Origin: Roseibium alexandrii DFL-11
Lineage (GTDB): Bacteria; Pseudomonadota; Alphaproteobacteria; Rhizobiales; Stappiaceae
Length of the DNA stretch: 64,000 nucleotides
Assembly (NCBI RefSeq): GCF_000158095.2
Contig: NZ_CM011002.1
Location: 3,443,203-3,507,202 of the forward strand
Direction of reading: 5' to 3'
Shown: in pieces, positions 8,105-18,616 of the stretch
Position numbering within the stretch: position 1 is the first letter of the stretch
Layout: each line of letters begins with the position of its first letter
Notes under the pieces: generated by a model
Told to the model about the DNA's origin: nothing
Seen by the model: only the letters and a program-made list of their open reading frames with translations
The model's database searches: none
Translations under genes and position numbers: made by a program

Positions 8105-9319
8105 GTGATTGCCAAAGCGCTGCGCCTTGCCACGCTCGCCCTCAGCCTTTCAATCTTGCCATCAGGTCTGGCAATCGCCGGCCAGTACGACCAGCAATTC
8201 CGTCAGTTCCTGGCTTCGGCTGTAGTCCCAGCGGCAAGACAAGCGGGTGTTTCCCAGTCAACATTGGACAGAGAACTGAGGGGCCTGACACCAGATACAT
8301 CGCTGCCGGGCCTCGTTGGTCCAGGTGGCAAGGGTGCTCCTCCCAAAGTCAATTTCCAGGCTGAATTTCGCTCGCCGGCCCGCTATTTCCGCAACAGCCA
8401 GTTCAATGCACTCGTTCCCGGCGGCCGCCGGCTTATGCAAAAGCACGCGTCAACGCTTCAAATGATAGAAACGCGGTACGGTGTTCCGAAACGTATCATA
8501 CTTGCGATCTGGGCCAGGGAATCCGGCTATGGCGGTGCCAAGATCCCACATGATGCCGTTCGTGTTCTTGCAACCCGGGCCTTTATGGGTCAGCGGGCTG
8601 ATTTCTTCAAAGGCGAATTGATTGCCGCCTTGCAAATCCTGCAAAATGGCGACGTTTCCAGAAAAACCCTGCGCAGCTCTTGGGGTGGCGCCATGGGACA
8701 GCCCCAGTTTTTGCCGTCTTCGTTTCTGAAATATGCCGTCGACTTTGACGGCGATGGACGGCGGAACATCTGGACGTCGGAAGTGGATACAATGGCGTCA
8801 ATCGCAAACTATCTGGCCAAACATGGCTGGGTAAACGGCCGGGACTGGGGCTACGAGGTACGCTTGCCGAACACTGTCTCCTGCACCCGCGAAGGGCCGG
8901 ACAACCGGCAACCGATCTCGAAATTCGTCGCTGAAGGTGTCACACGTGTCAGTGGGCGCCCGTTCCCAAATCACGAGATCAACCAGCCGGGCAACATCTT
9001 GCTCCCTGCCGGCCGCTATGGTCCGGCTTTCATCGCAACTGAGAATTTCTACGTTATCAAGGAATACAACGAGAGCGACACCTACGCGCTGTTCGTCGGT
9101 CACCTTGCAGACCGGTATGGCTCGAACAAAAGCTTTATGGGCGATTGGAAACCAATGAAGGACACCACCCGAGGCGCTGTGCGCAATCTTCAATTGCGCC
9201 TTGAAGGCGATGGTCATGATGTTGGCGGTGCAGATGGTCTCATCGGTTTCAAGACCCGTCGCTCCATCGGTGTAGATCAGGAGAAGAATGGCTTCTTTGC
9301 GACCTGCTGGGTAGGGTAA
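8105..9319 (+). CDS. Lytic murein transglycosylase (MltB/SLT_2 type)
   Basis: 404 residues with a Sec signal peptide ending near LAIAGQ (about residue 26). The SLT_2 domain includes IWARESGYGG, whose Glu (about residue 139) is the expected catalytic acid, and WGGAMGQPQFLPSSFLKY plus FDGDGRRNIW, all typical of MltB-type enzymes. A C-terminal peptidoglycan-binding-1 domain follows (AVRNLQLRLEGDGHDVGGADGLIG). It cleaves glycan strands to 1,6-anhydro-muropeptides in the periplasm. The start is GTG with GGAG 8 bases upstream. Confidence 0.93.
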   Translation: MIAKALRLATLALSLSILPSGLAIAGQYDQQFRQFLASAVVPAARQAGVSQSTLDRELRGLTPDTSLPGLVGPGGKGAPPKVNFQAEFRSPARYFRNSQFNALVPGGRRLMQKHASTLQMIETRYGVPKRIILAIWARESGYGGAKIPHDAVRVLATRAFMGQRADFFKGELIAALQILQNGDVSRKTLRSSWGGAMGQPQFLPSSFLKYAVDFDGDGRRNIWTSEVDTMASIANYLAKHGWVNGRDWGYEVRLPNTVSCTREGPDNRQPISKFVAEGVTRVSGRPFPNHEINQPGNILLPAGRYGPAFIATENFYVIKEYNESDTYALFVGHLADRYGSNKSFMGDWKPMKDTTRGAVRNLQLRLEGDGHDVGGADGLIGFKTRRSIGVDQEKNGFFATCWVG

Positions 9320-9398
9320 TTGACACTTATATTAATTTTTTGATTTTATTTCTTATTGTTTTGCGATAATAATCATCCCGATTTTTCGGGAGATACTG

Positions 9399-10025
9399 AT
9401 GTTTGCTCACAAAACGCACGCTCGACCGGGAATTGCCAAGCTGGTTCTGGTCCTCATGCTTGGCGGTTTGATGTCGGCGTGTGGCCACGTTCCTTTGGCG
9501 ACCATTGCCAAGCTAAGCCAGTTCGACATGCTGGAAACGGACCCCGGCGCTTTGCGTCTCGCGGTCAAATACCCGGATGCAATCCGTATTCCCGAAGGTG
9601 GGGCGACCATGGCCCTGACGATCAAACGCAAGACGGATGGTGCTGTCTTGATGGAAGAAAAACTTGCCTTTGAGGAAACAGATTCCAAGGCGGACAAGGC
9701 AGAGTTATCGCAGGAACTGCAGACCGGTTATCGCCTGGAAATCTACCGAATCCCGGAGGAAAACGTGCCGTTCTTCCGTAGTTTTCAAAAGCACATGGCA
9801 TCTATGTCCAAAAGCGACCGGGAGAAAATTGAGGGCAGCTTGAGCATCGGTGTGACTGGCTGTCTTCTGACCGACGAAAAGCCTTCCGAAGTCCGTGTCA
9901 GCACCTTCTTAAAGGCAGCAGAATTGGGCGGGTTTGTAACACTCTTGCGCAACTTCGATCTGGAAGAACAGATGGCGGAAATAGGTGATGGAGGAGGATT
10001 GGAGCGGTGCCCGGATGCTGCTTGA
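9399..10025 (+). CDS. Uncharacterised lipoprotein
   Basis: 208 residues. The N-terminus is basic then hydrophobic, ending in the lipobox LMSAC (about residues 26-30), so the protein should be lipidated at Cys. The rest contains a predicted beta-rich region (LRLAVKYPDAIRIPEGGATMAL) and a charged middle with two later cysteines. I do not recognise a characterised family. It follows the transglycosylase by about 80 AT-rich bases. GGGAGA lies just before the ATG. Membrane anchoring is well supported; the function is unknown. Confidence 0.75.
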   Translation: MFAHKTHARPGIAKLVLVLMLGGLMSACGHVPLATIAKLSQFDMLETDPGALRLAVKYPDAIRIPEGGATMALTIKRKTDGAVLMEEKLAFEETDSKADKAELSQELQTGYRLEIYRIPEENVPFFRSFQKHMASMSKSDREKIEGSLSIGVTGCLLTDEKPSEVRVSTFLKAAELGGFVTLLRNFDLEEQMAEIGDGGGLERCPDAA

Positions 10026-10059
10026 AACCATTTGTCGAAAATATACCTAACGCATGGCG

Positions 10060-10653
10060 TTACTTGCAGCCATTGTGCTTCCGCCACATTTCAGCGCTAT
10101 GCCCCTCCGGCACACTGGTACACGGATCTTCTACATAGCCGCGCGACATCATATATTGTCTAATTTGGTCTTCGGTCATTAATTTGGCCGTAGAGAGGTG
10201 GCGAGACAGGTGAACATAGCGCAGATCAGCCCGCGCTTTTTCCGCCGCTTCAATACGCGAACGCAAGTCCACCTCAGAGAGATCCTCCGATTCAAAAGCA
10301 CGACTGAGTGCGGCTTCCGCTTCTATGAATCGCTCCCCGCCGTCGATCGCTTCCTGTTTCATCTCGTCGTAAATTGCTTGCACGGCTACAATCTGCTCCA
10401 TGGACAAGCCCAAATCGTCTTTGTGTTCGAGCACATGTGCCGGTCCTGGAAGTCCATTGAGTTCTGCTGGCAGCGCAAAGCCCCAGCCTCCCCCCCGCTG
10501 CAGCTCGGTTATGTCCTGCTCAGACAGGCTTTTTATTTTTCGCTCTTCAAAACCAGCGTAGGGGCTTGTGTGGTGAGCACTATGGTCTTGCCCGTTTGCG
10601 GTACTTCCAGTGATGGTTCCCAAAACCGCAAGAACCGCTAACTGCTTCAACAT
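10060..10653 (-). CDS. Periplasmic Spy/CpxP-like helical protein
   Basis: 197 residues with a signal peptide (MLKQLAVLAVLGTITGSTANG) and a His-rich mature start (QDHSAHH). The body is helical and charged, with LGLSMEQIVAVQAIYDEMKQEAI and LMTEDQIRQYMMSRGY, resembling the LTxxQ repeats of Spy/CpxP/ZraP chaperones or metal sensors. Assignment is by pattern only. The ATG at 10653 is preferred because AGGAG lies 7 bases before it. The His-rich N-terminus may bind metal. Confidence 0.6.
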   Translation of the reverse strand: MLKQLAVLAVLGTITGSTANGQDHSAHHTSPYAGFEERKIKSLSEQDITELQRGGGWGFALPAELNGLPGPAHVLEHKDDLGLSMEQIVAVQAIYDEMKQEAIDGGERFIEAEAALSRAFESEDLSEVDLRSRIEAAEKARADLRYVHLSRHLSTAKLMTEDQIRQYMMSRGYVEDPCTSVPEGHSAEMWRKHNGCK

Positions 10654-10726
10654 CACAACGCTCCTGATCATTTAACGCTTGAGACTGCATCTTGTCCAAA
10701 CGCCCTCGCATTGCACCGCTTACCGT

Positions 10727-12358
10727 CTACACGCTCACCACACCTTCAGGGGCCGTCTCCAGCCGGAATGCGGCTGCCATGAGAGCCTTCGTGTAATCGG
10801 TTTCCGGCGCATCGAAGATTTTTTCGGCCGAGCCGGATTCCACCACCTTGCCCTGACGCATTACGACCACTTCATTTGCAAGTGCCCTTACCACTTTCAA
10901 ATCGTGGGAAATGAAGAGATACGCCAGTCCGTGCGCTTTTTGCAGGTCTCGCAAGAGATCGACCACCTGCGCCTGAACACTCATGTCCAAAGCAGACGTG
11001 GGCTCATCCAGCATGACGAATTTTGGCTCCAAAACCATGGCCCGGGCAATAGAGATCCGCTGGCGCTGACCACCGGAAAACTCATGCGGGTAGCGGTGAC
11101 GCGTGGAAGCATCAAGGCCCACCTCTTCCAGCGCTCTGGCAACTTTCCGGTCCCGCTCCTCTGAAGAGATGCCCGGGAAGTGCACCTGCAGCCCTTCCCC
11201 GACAATATCTGCGACTGACATACGCGGGGAAAGCGCACCGAACGGATCCTGAAACACGATCTGTATGTCCCGACGCAACGGCCGCATTTCCTTCCAGGAG
11301 TTTTCCTGAATGTCCTGACCATTGAAGGCGATGCGCCCGGTGGAGGAAATCATTCTCAAGATCGCAAGCCCGAGCGTGGTCTTACCCGATCCACTTTCCC
11401 CCACAATCCCGAGCGTTTGTCCCTCGCGGACGGTGACGTCAATGCCATCGACCGCCTTTACATGGTCAACGGTCCGGCGCAAGAACCCCCGCTTGATCGG
11501 GAACCAGACCTTCAGGTCATCGGCCTGAACCACAATCGGCTTGGTCTTGTCCGTTTCCGGCGGATTGCCCTTTGGCTCTGCCGCCAAAAGATGCTTGGTG
11601 TAGTCGTGTTGCGGATTGTCGAAAATCTCGGCAACCGGTCCCTGCTCGACGATCTTGCCACCGGTCATGACGCAGACCCGGTCCGCAAACTTGCGGACGA
11701 TACCGAGGTCATGGGTGATGAACAGCATGGCCATGCCTTGCTGACGTTGCAGATCCTTCAAAAGTTCCAGGATCTGCGCTTGCACCGTCACATCGAGTGC
11801 CGTTGTCGGTTCATCGGCGATCAGTAGATCCGGCTCGTTCGCGAGCGCCATCGCGATCATGACGCGCTGCCGCTGCCCGCCGGAAAGCTGGTGCGGATAA
11901 GAGCCAAGGCGGGTTTCCGGATCGCGGATGCCGACCTGATTCATGAGCTCCAGAACCCGCTCGCGGGCCTTGGTATCACTCATGCCCCGATGCACCTTCA
12001 GGATCTCGGAGATCTGACGCTCGACCGTATGCAAGGGGTTGAGCGAGGTCATCGGCTCCTGGAAGATCATCGAGATCTCGTTGCCTCGCACCTTGCGCAT
12101 CTCGTTGGCATTTGCCTGCAGTAGGTCAACGCCATCCTTGACGATTTTGCCCGTCGGGTGAGAGGCGGCCGGGTACGGTAGAAGTTTCAGGACCGACAAA
12201 GCCGAGACGGATTTCCCGGACCCACTTTCGCCAACCAGCGCAACGGTTTCGCCCTTGTTGATGTCAAAGGAAATCCGGTCGACTGCAAGTGTTTCTCTGC
12301 CGCCTTGCGTGAAGGCGACCGAGAGATCCTGAACGGAAACGAGCGTGTCCTTGGTCAT
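10727..12358 (-). CDS. yejF: ABC transporter ATPase with two nucleotide-binding domains (YejF-like)
   Basis: 543 residues made of two tandem peptide/opine-type ATPase domains. Each has Walker [10 protein letters not shown], signature LSGGQRQRV or FSGGQRQRI, and Walker [13 protein letters not shown] or [12 protein letters not shown]. It powers the importer formed by the two upstream permeases; E. coli YejABEF imports peptides such as microcin C. The start MTKDTL is chosen because GGAGG lies 6 bases upstream and only 10 bases separate it from yejE. A longer frame would overlap yejE. Confidence 0.93.
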   Translation of the reverse strand: MTKDTLVSVQDLSVAFTQGGRETLAVDRISFDINKGETVALVGESGSGKSVSALSVLKLLPYPAASHPTGKIVKDGVDLLQANANEMRKVRGNEISMIFQEPMTSLNPLHTVERQISEILKVHRGMSDTKARERVLELMNQVGIRDPETRLGSYPHQLSGGQRQRVMIAMALANEPDLLIADEPTTALDVTVQAQILELLKDLQRQQGMAMLFITHDLGIVRKFADRVCVMTGGKIVEQGPVAEIFDNPQHDYTKHLLAAEPKGNPPETDKTKPIVVQADDLKVWFPIKRGFLRRTVDHVKAVDGIDVTVREGQTLGIVGESGSGKTTLGLAILRMISSTGRIAFNGQDIQENSWKEMRPLRRDIQIVFQDPFGALSPRMSVADIVGEGLQVHFPGISSEERDRKVARALEEVGLDASTRHRYPHEFSGGQRQRISIARAMVLEPKFVMLDEPTSALDMSVQAQVVDLLRDLQKAHGLAYLFISHDLKVVRALANEVVVMRQGKVVESGSAEKIFDAPETDYTKALMAAAFRLETAPEGVVSV

Positions 12359-12368
12359 CTCTGCCTCC

Positions 12369-13553
12369 CTATGCCAGGCTCTTGCGCGGATCGAATGCAT
12401 CGCGCACGGCTTCGCCAATGAAAATCAACAAACTCAGCATCAGCGAGATCACCATGAACCCGGTGATGCCCAGCCACGGCGCCTGAAGGTTGTTCTTGCC
12501 CTGCGCAAGCAGTTCGCCAAGCGATGCAGATCCCGGCGGCAGACCAAAGCCAAGAAAGTCCAGCGCCGTTAGGGTCGAGATGGATCCGTTCAGGATGAAG
12601 GGCATGAAGGTCAGAGTGGCAACCATCGCGTTCGGCAACAGGTGCCGCCACATGATCACGCCGTTGGAAACGCCCAGCGCGCGCGCCGCCGATATGTATT
12701 CAAAATTCCGACCACGCAGAAACTCGGCGCGAACGACACCAACCAGCGCCACCCAGGAGAAGGCGAGCAGGATTGTGAAGAGCGTCCAGAATCCTGGAAT
12801 GAGAACCGAGGACACAATCAGGATGAGATACAGCGTCGGGATGGCTGTCCAGATTTCGATAAAACGCTGGAAGATCAGGTCCACCCAGCCACCATAATAG
12901 CCCTGCACGGCTCCGGCAGCGATGCCGATCACCGAAGATGCCAGCGTCAGGGCCAGACCAAACAGAACCGAGATGCGGAAGCCGTAGACAAGACGCGCCA
13001 GAACGTCGCGGCCCTGATCGTCTGTGCCGAGCCAGTTCCAGTTGCCCATGACGCAGTTCGGGTCGTCCGCACCCAGCGGGTAGCGCTGACAGCGCTCTTG
13101 CTTATCCAGCATCCACGACGGCGGAGCGGGAGCGGGTACCGGTATCTCATGGTTCACCGTCCGGTAGGAGTACCGCACAGCCGGCCAGAGCATCCAGCCG
13201 TTCGCTTCGATCTCTTCCTGGATGAACGGATCCCGATAGTCGGTGATCGCCAAAAAGCCGCCAAACTTTTCTTCGGGATAATCGACAAAGACCGGAGCCA
13301 GCAGCTCGCCATTGTAGGAAACGAGGATCGGCCGGTCGTTGGTCACGAACTCGGCGCCCATGGCGAGCACAAACAGCACTAAAAAAATCCAGAGCGACCA
13401 GTAGCCCCGGCGATTGGCCTTGAAGTTGGCAAGGCGCCGTTGATTGATCGGCGACAGGCGCATCTTTTTGGGCGGTGGTGCCGTTTCCTCCGCCAGCGGG
13501 TTCAACACATCGTAGCCGGCGTTTTCGAGGTCCTTGTTCAGACGACTGTCCAT
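12369..13553 (-). CDS. yejE: ABC transporter permease (YejE-like)
   Basis: 394 residues. An N-terminal transmembrane helix lies near FKANRRGYWSLWIFLVLFVLA. A long periplasmic stretch follows, containing YPLGADDPNC and WLGTDDQGRDVLARLVYG, the OppC-type N-terminal signature. The permease domain has the EAA loop EYISAARALGVSNGVIMWRHLLPNA. It forms the inner-membrane channel with YejB. The start MDSRLNK lies 2 bases after the yejB stop, with AGGAA adjacent. Confidence 0.93.
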   Translation of the reverse strand: MDSRLNKDLENAGYDVLNPLAEETAPPPKKMRLSPINQRRLANFKANRRGYWSLWIFLVLFVLAMGAEFVTNDRPILVSYNGELLAPVFVDYPEEKFGGFLAITDYRDPFIQEEIEANGWMLWPAVRYSYRTVNHEIPVPAPAPPSWMLDKQERCQRYPLGADDPNCVMGNWNWLGTDDQGRDVLARLVYGFRISVLFGLALTLASSVIGIAAGAVQGYYGGWVDLIFQRFIEIWTAIPTLYLILIVSSVLIPGFWTLFTILLAFSWVALVGVVRAEFLRGRNFEYISAARALGVSNGVIMWRHLLPNAMVATLTFMPFILNGSISTLTALDFLGFGLPPGSASLGELLAQGKNNLQAPWLGITGFMVISLMLSLLIFIGEAVRDAFDPRKSLA

Positions 13554-13557
13554 TTCC

Positions 13558-14679
13558 TCACACCTCCCGGCTTTCAAAATCGATCCGTGGATCGATCCAG
13601 GTGTAGGTGAGGTCAGAGATGAGGTTCACCAGAAGTCCCATCAACGAGAAAATGTACAACGTTGCAAAGACCACCGCGTAATCGCGATTGATGATGGATT
13701 CAAACCCGAGCAGCCCGAGACCATCCAGCGAGAATATCGTCTCGATCAACAGCGAGCCGGCAAAGAAGGACGAGATGAAAGCACCCGGGAAACCGGCCAC
13801 CACGATCAGCATCGCGTTCCGGAACACATGGCCGTAGAGAACCTGGCTTTCCGTCAACCCTTTTGCGCGCGCGGTAATCACGTACTGCTTGCGGATCTCA
13901 TCCAGGAAGGAGTTCTTGGTGAGCAGCGTTGTCGTCGCAAAAGCCGACAGAACCATCGCTGTCAGCGGCAAGGCCAGGTGCCAGAAATAGTCGAGGATCC
14001 GTTCCGGCCAGGACAGGCTCTCCCAATTGTCGGACACCAATCCCCTCAGCGGGAAGATGTCCCAGAAGGACCCGCCGGCGAAGAGAACGATCAAAAGAAC
14101 CGCAAACAGGAACCCTGGGATCGCATAGGCGACCACGATGACCCCGGAGGTCCAAACATCAAAGCGCGAGCCATCGCTCACCGCCTTGCGGATGCCAAGC
14201 GGGATCGAGACCGCATAGGAAATCAGCGTCATCCAGAGACCGAGCGAAATCGACACGGGCAGTTTTTCGGCGATCAGGTCGAGGATGCGAATGTCCCGGA
14301 AATAACTGTCTCCGAAATCAAACCGCGCATAATTCCAGAGCATGTTCAGGAACCGTTCCAACGGCGGCTTGTCGAACCCGAATTGTGCTTCCAGCTCCTT
14401 GATGAATTCCGGATCCAGCCCCTGAGCGCCGCGATACTTGGACGTCACACTGTCGCCACCGCCCGCGCTTGCGCCGGACGATTCATTGCCGATGTTTCCC
14501 ATATCGCTGCCGCCACCGCTGATGCGCGATGTCGCGTCGACATCCGTGCCGGAGATCTGCGCAATGACGCGTTCAACCGGTCCACCGGGTGCAAACTGGA
14601 TGATGAAAAAATTGATTGCCATGATCCCGACGAGGGTCGGGATCATGAGCAACAAACGGCGGAGAATATAAGCGCCCAT
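13558..14679 (-). CDS. yejB: ABC transporter permease (YejB-like)
   Basis: 373 residues. [20 protein letters not shown] closely matches the start of E. coli YejB, and [13 protein letters not shown] follows. The EAA loop is [24 protein letters not shown] Gly/Ser-rich insert (about residues 55-75) sits in the periplasmic part. It is a membrane channel partner of YejE. An alternative ATG eight codons upstream (14703) is possible; neither start has a strong ribosome site. Confidence 0.92.
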   Translation of the reverse strand: MGAYILRRLLLMIPTLVGIMAINFFIIQFAPGGPVERVIAQISGTDVDATSRISGGGSDMGNIGNESSGASAGGGDSVTSKYRGAQGLDPEFIKELEAQFGFDKPPLERFLNMLWNYARFDFGDSYFRDIRILDLIAEKLPVSISLGLWMTLISYAVSIPLGIRKAVSDGSRFDVWTSGVIVVAYAIPGFLFAVLLIVLFAGGSFWDIFPLRGLVSDNWESLSWPERILDYFWHLALPLTAMVLSAFATTTLLTKNSFLDEIRKQYVITARAKGLTESQVLYGHVFRNAMLIVVAGFPGAFISSFFAGSLLIETIFSLDGLGLLGFESIINRDYAVVFATLYIFSLMGLLVNLISDLTYTWIDPRIDFESREV

Positions 14680-14743
14680 AGGGGTCTTTTTATCCCTTTG
14701 CATCTCAGCTCGAAAACCGAGCTTAGAGAGTGTCTGTTATTTT

Positions 14744-16636
14744 CTAACCGGCATCTTCAATGATTTTGGCTTTTTCTGGATCTATCCACCAAAGATCTTC
14801 CACGGGGAAGAAATACTTTGGAGGTTCCGGTGGAAACCCGAACATGTCCCAGATGGCTACCGAGTGGGTGTTCTTGTACCATTGCGGGATCCAATAGTAA
14901 CCGGCACGCAACACACGGTCGATCGCCCGGGCCGCGGTGACCATTTCCTCCTTGGACTGCGCCGCCAGGACTTTGTCGGTCAGGGCATCAATCACAGGAT
15001 CGGAAATGCCGGCAAGGTTGCTGCTGCCCGGCACACTGGCTGAACGGGTGGTCCAGTACTCCCGGATCGGATCAGACAATGTGGCACTAAATGCAAACCG
15101 GCGGCTGGCTATATCGAAGTCGAACTCGTTCAAGCGGGCCTGATACTGGGCTCCGTCCACAACCCGGAAAGTTGCGTCGACACCGAGCCGTTTCAGGTTC
15201 TTGATGAATGGATTGACGATCCGTTCAAACGACGTCGTGTTGTTCAAAAACTCGATCGTGAACGGCTTGCCGTCTGGTCCGACAAGGTTTGAGCCGTCGC
15301 GCGTGTATCCTGCCTCCCGCAAAAGCTCATTGGCCTGGCGCAGCAGTCCACGGTCAAAGCCCGACCCATCGCTGACCGGCGGCGTCACGGGCTCCCCGAA
15401 GACAGCTTCCGGCAGCTGATCCCGGTAAGGCTCCAACAAAGCCAGCTCCGCGCCCTGGGGCACTCCTTCGGCCTTCATCTTCGAGTTTTCGAAGTACGAC
15501 TGCGTTCTTTGATAAAGATCGTAAAAGAGGTTCTTGTTGGACCATTCAAAGTCGAACGCATAGCCAAGAGCTTCGCGCACACGGGGGTCCTTGAACTTGT
15601 CGCGGCGCGTGTTGAGAAACCAGCCTTGCGCGCCGGAGGGACGGCCGTCCGGAAAGACCTTTGTCACCACCCGACCATCTTCGACCGCCGGAAAATTGTA
15701 TTCGGTCGCCCAGTTTTTTGACGAAAATTCCTCGCGGTAGCGAACGGTTCCTTTTTTGAAAGCCTCAAAGGCGACCTGACGCTCGCGGAAAAATTCCACA
15801 CGCACAATCTGGAAATTTTTCTGTCCGCGCAGCACTGGCAGATCATTGGCCCAGTAGTCATTGACCTTGTGGTATTCGACGAAACGCCCGACAGCGTGTT
15901 TTCCGACTTTATAAGGGCCCGATGACAGCGGCGGGGTCAGTGTGCTCTGCTCAAAGTCGTAGGCCGTGTAGTAGCGTTTTGAAAAGATCGGATATCCAGC
16001 TGCAACACCGAGCGGATAATTGCGGGACTGTGTCCCGTCAAACTGCAGAGCGACGCGATGTTCATCGAGCACTTCCGCATCGGTCAGAACCCGCATGGGC
16101 TGGCTGATGTTCGGGTGGCCATGCTCTTTGAGAAGCAGCATGGAAAATGCGACGTCTTCGGCCGTCAGCTTTGAGCCATCATGAAACTTTGCTTCAGGCC
16201 GCAAATTGAAGATGAAGCGATTACCGTCTTCGGAGACCTCAACACTTTCTGCGACGAGCCCGTAAACCGCATCCGGTTCATCATAGGCCCGGACCATGAG
16301 AGTGTCGAAACACAGCTCCATCCGCGGCGGCGCATCCCCTTTCAAAATGAAAGAATTGAAGGTGTTGTAAGTCAGAACGTTCTGATTGAAGGACCAGTAT
16401 GGCGCTTGGAAATTGAACGTGCCGCCCTCCGGCGCATCCGGGTTGACGTAGTCAAAGTGCGTAAAGTCCGGCCCGTATTTCAGGTCTCCAAAAACTGAAA
16501 GGCCGTGACGTGGACCGGTGCCCCCACCTGCTGCATATGCAGCTCGAGAGAGCAGTGGCCCGGATGCAGTCGCAAGCGCCGTTGCCGCGGAAAGCTTCAA
16601 GACCTGCCGTCTGTCCGGCCCCTGACGGTTCGTCAT
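14744..16636 (-). CDS. Extracellular solute-binding protein, family 5, Tat-exported (YejA-like)
   Basis: 630 residues. The N-terminus carries a twin-arginine signal (DRRQVLKLSAATALATASG). The mature protein has SBP_bac_5 features: HGLSVFGDLKYGPDFTHFDYVNP, FNLRPEAKFHDGSKLTAEDV and YVLxA-like WFLNTRRDKFKDPRVREALGYAF. It should deliver oligopeptides or related solutes to YejBEF. It overlaps its paralogue at 16633 by four bases (ATGA). The pair share sequence blocks, so they arose by duplication. Confidence 0.9.
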   Translation of the reverse strand: MTNRQGPDRRQVLKLSAATALATASGPLLSRAAYAAGGGTGPRHGLSVFGDLKYGPDFTHFDYVNPDAPEGGTFNFQAPYWSFNQNVLTYNTFNSFILKGDAPPRMELCFDTLMVRAYDEPDAVYGLVAESVEVSEDGNRFIFNLRPEAKFHDGSKLTAEDVAFSMLLLKEHGHPNISQPMRVLTDAEVLDEHRVALQFDGTQSRNYPLGVAAGYPIFSKRYYTAYDFEQSTLTPPLSSGPYKVGKHAVGRFVEYHKVNDYWANDLPVLRGQKNFQIVRVEFFRERQVAFEAFKKGTVRYREEFSSKNWATEYNFPAVEDGRVVTKVFPDGRPSGAQGWFLNTRRDKFKDPRVREALGYAFDFEWSNKNLFYDLYQRTQSYFENSKMKAEGVPQGAELALLEPYRDQLPEAVFGEPVTPPVSDGSGFDRGLLRQANELLREAGYTRDGSNLVGPDGKPFTIEFLNNTTSFERIVNPFIKNLKRLGVDATFRVVDGAQYQARLNEFDFDIASRRFAFSATLSDPIREYWTTRSASVPGSSNLAGISDPVIDALTDKVLAAQSKEEMVTAARAIDRVLRAGYYWIPQWYKNTHSVAIWDMFGFPPEPPKYFFPVEDLWWIDPEKAKIIEDAG

Positions 16637-18513
16637 TGCACGGCTCCGGTTTTTGCTGCCTTTTCTTCGTCATACCACCAGATCTCCGGGAACCCAGTGC
16701 TGTATTCCGGCATTTTTTCAGGATGGGAGAACCGGTCCCAGCGCGCTGTTCGGGTTTCATCGACATAGAACTGCGGCACAACGTATTGATTCCATAAGAG
16801 GACGCGGTCCAAGGCGTGGGTCGCAGCAACAAGGGTCTCCCGATCCTCTGCGAAGATAACCTTGTCGATCAGGTGATCGATGGCCGGATTTTTGATGCCG
16901 CCGTAGTTGGCTGAGCTCGCATTGTCGGCAGAGACAGACCCCCAATACTCCCGTTGCTCGTTCCCCGGTGACAGGGACTGCCCAATCGCCAAGGTCGTCG
17001 CGTCGAAGTCGCGCGCCCGAACCCGATTAATAAACTGGGACGTATCGGCAAGCCGCAAGACAGCCTTGATGCCGATACTCTCCAGATTTTTTGCGTAGGG
17101 CAGCAGAGAGCGCTCACTGGCCTTGTCGCGGTAAAGAAACTCGATCGTGAGCTGCTCACCGGTCGTCTCGTCGACCATATGGCGCCCTTCGAGTTTGTAA
17201 CCGGCACCGCGCAGAAGCTTGACGGCCTCACGCAAATTGGCCCGGACATTTTGCGGTGAACCGCCGACCGGATTCTTGAATTCTTCGGTAAAGACTTCCG
17301 GCGGCACCTGATCGCGAACCTCTTCAAGAATTTCCAGTTCCTTGCCAGTCGGCAGACCGGACGAGGCCAGTTCTGTCCCGGAGAAATAGGAGTTCACGCG
17401 TTTCAGAAGGTTGGCGGAGATGATTTCGTTGGTCGTTTCAAAATCATAGGCATAGTTCAGCGCCCGGCGCACGTCCGGGTTCTTGAACTTGTCTCTCCTG
17501 AGGTTCAGGAAGTATCCCTGCATCACGCCGGTGGATCGGTCCGGAAAGATCTCGCGCACAACCCGCCCGTCGCGGAGGGCTGGAAAATCATAACGCTTTG
17601 CCCACTGGCTTGAGCTGCGTTCGGTATGAAAATCGTATTGATCGCCTTTGAAGCCTTCGAACTGAACCGCATCGTCCAGAAAGATGACGTACCGGATCTC
17701 GTCGAAGTTTCCTGTTCCGGCCCGGATCGGCAAATCCCCGCCCCAATAATCGTCGACCCGCTCGTAGATCACTTGCCGGTTCGCCGAAAAATCCTTGATC
17801 CGGTATTGACCGGATCCCAGGGGCGGCTCTAGCGAACTCTTGGAGAGATCCCGAGGCTCACCCTTGTCATTGGTTCCGTCCCACCAATGCTTTGGCAGGA
17901 TGGTGAGTTGACCCATGATCTTGGGAAGTTCCCGGTTGCCGGATGTGTCGAACGTGAACCGAACGATATTGCCGTCAACGATTTCGGCATTCGTGACGTT
18001 TTTATAGTAGAACTTCCGCTGCGGATTGAGTTCGATTGATTTTTCAAACGACCAGATCACATCTTCGGCCGTCACCGGCTGCCCGTCATGCCACTTGGCG
18101 TTCGGGTTCATTCGGTATTCGACCCATGAATAGTCTTCCGGGTATCTGACGCCATCTGCCAGAACGCCGTACTGCGCACTGATGTCGTCTTCATCGAGAG
18201 ACGGCTCCATCAGGCTCTCGTAGATATTCAGGATCCCGGGCGCAGGCTGACCTTTGGGCGGCAGGAAGTTGAATGTGTCGAACCCGCCGCGGGCTGCGAG
18301 ACGCACTGTGCCGCCTTTTGGCGCATGCGGATTCACATAGTCAAAATGTTCGGCATCAGGGCCGTATTTCGGCGTACCGTTCAAAGCCGCAGCATGTTTC
18401 CACTGAGGATCTTGCGCCGCCGCAGGATTTGCAATTGCAGCGACCAGCAACAAAACTCCCGTCAGTATTGCCGTAACCGCTGGTTTTTCGGTTGCACGCC
18501 AAGCGGCTCGCAT
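16633..18513 (-). CDS. Extracellular solute-binding protein, family 5, Sec-exported (YejA-like)
   Basis: 626 residues from the ATG with GGAG 5 bases upstream. A hydrophobic signal (VTAILTGVLLLVAAIANPAAAQ) suggests Sec export. SBP_bac_5 blocks match the next gene: HFDYVNPHAPKGGTVRLAA, NAKWHDGQPVTAEDV and GYFLNLRRDKFKNPDVRRALNYA. It is probably the first gene of the transporter operon. Two binding proteins for one channel suggest a broadened substrate range. The partner uses Tat export. Confidence 0.9.
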   Translation of the reverse strand: MRAAWRATEKPAVTAILTGVLLLVAAIANPAAAQDPQWKHAAALNGTPKYGPDAEHFDYVNPHAPKGGTVRLAARGGFDTFNFLPPKGQPAPGILNIYESLMEPSLDEDDISAQYGVLADGVRYPEDYSWVEYRMNPNAKWHDGQPVTAEDVIWSFEKSIELNPQRKFYYKNVTNAEIVDGNIVRFTFDTSGNRELPKIMGQLTILPKHWWDGTNDKGEPRDLSKSSLEPPLGSGQYRIKDFSANRQVIYERVDDYWGGDLPIRAGTGNFDEIRYVIFLDDAVQFEGFKGDQYDFHTERSSSQWAKRYDFPALRDGRVVREIFPDRSTGVMQGYFLNLRRDKFKNPDVRRALNYAYDFETTNEIISANLLKRVNSYFSGTELASSGLPTGKELEILEEVRDQVPPEVFTEEFKNPVGGSPQNVRANLREAVKLLRGAGYKLEGRHMVDETTGEQLTIEFLYRDKASERSLLPYAKNLESIGIKAVLRLADTSQFINRVRARDFDATTLAIGQSLSPGNEQREYWGSVSADNASSANYGGIKNPAIDHLIDKVIFAEDRETLVAATHALDRVLLWNQYVVPQFYVDETRTARWDRFSHPEKMPEYSTGFPEIWWYDEEKAAKTGAVQ

Positions 18514-18616
18514 CACTTGCTCCGTTGCTGTTATCCGGGCCGCTGGTTCGCGGTACGGAAACAGTTTAGGGAGCGGTGACCAAAAAACCACCCATTAAGC
18601 GTGATATGACATAAAT

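Noticed and set aside
13534..14763. 409-codon plus-strand open frame opposite yejB
   Set aside because: Antisense shadow of a well-supported permease gene; Arg/His/Glu-rich low-complexity translation without domains.
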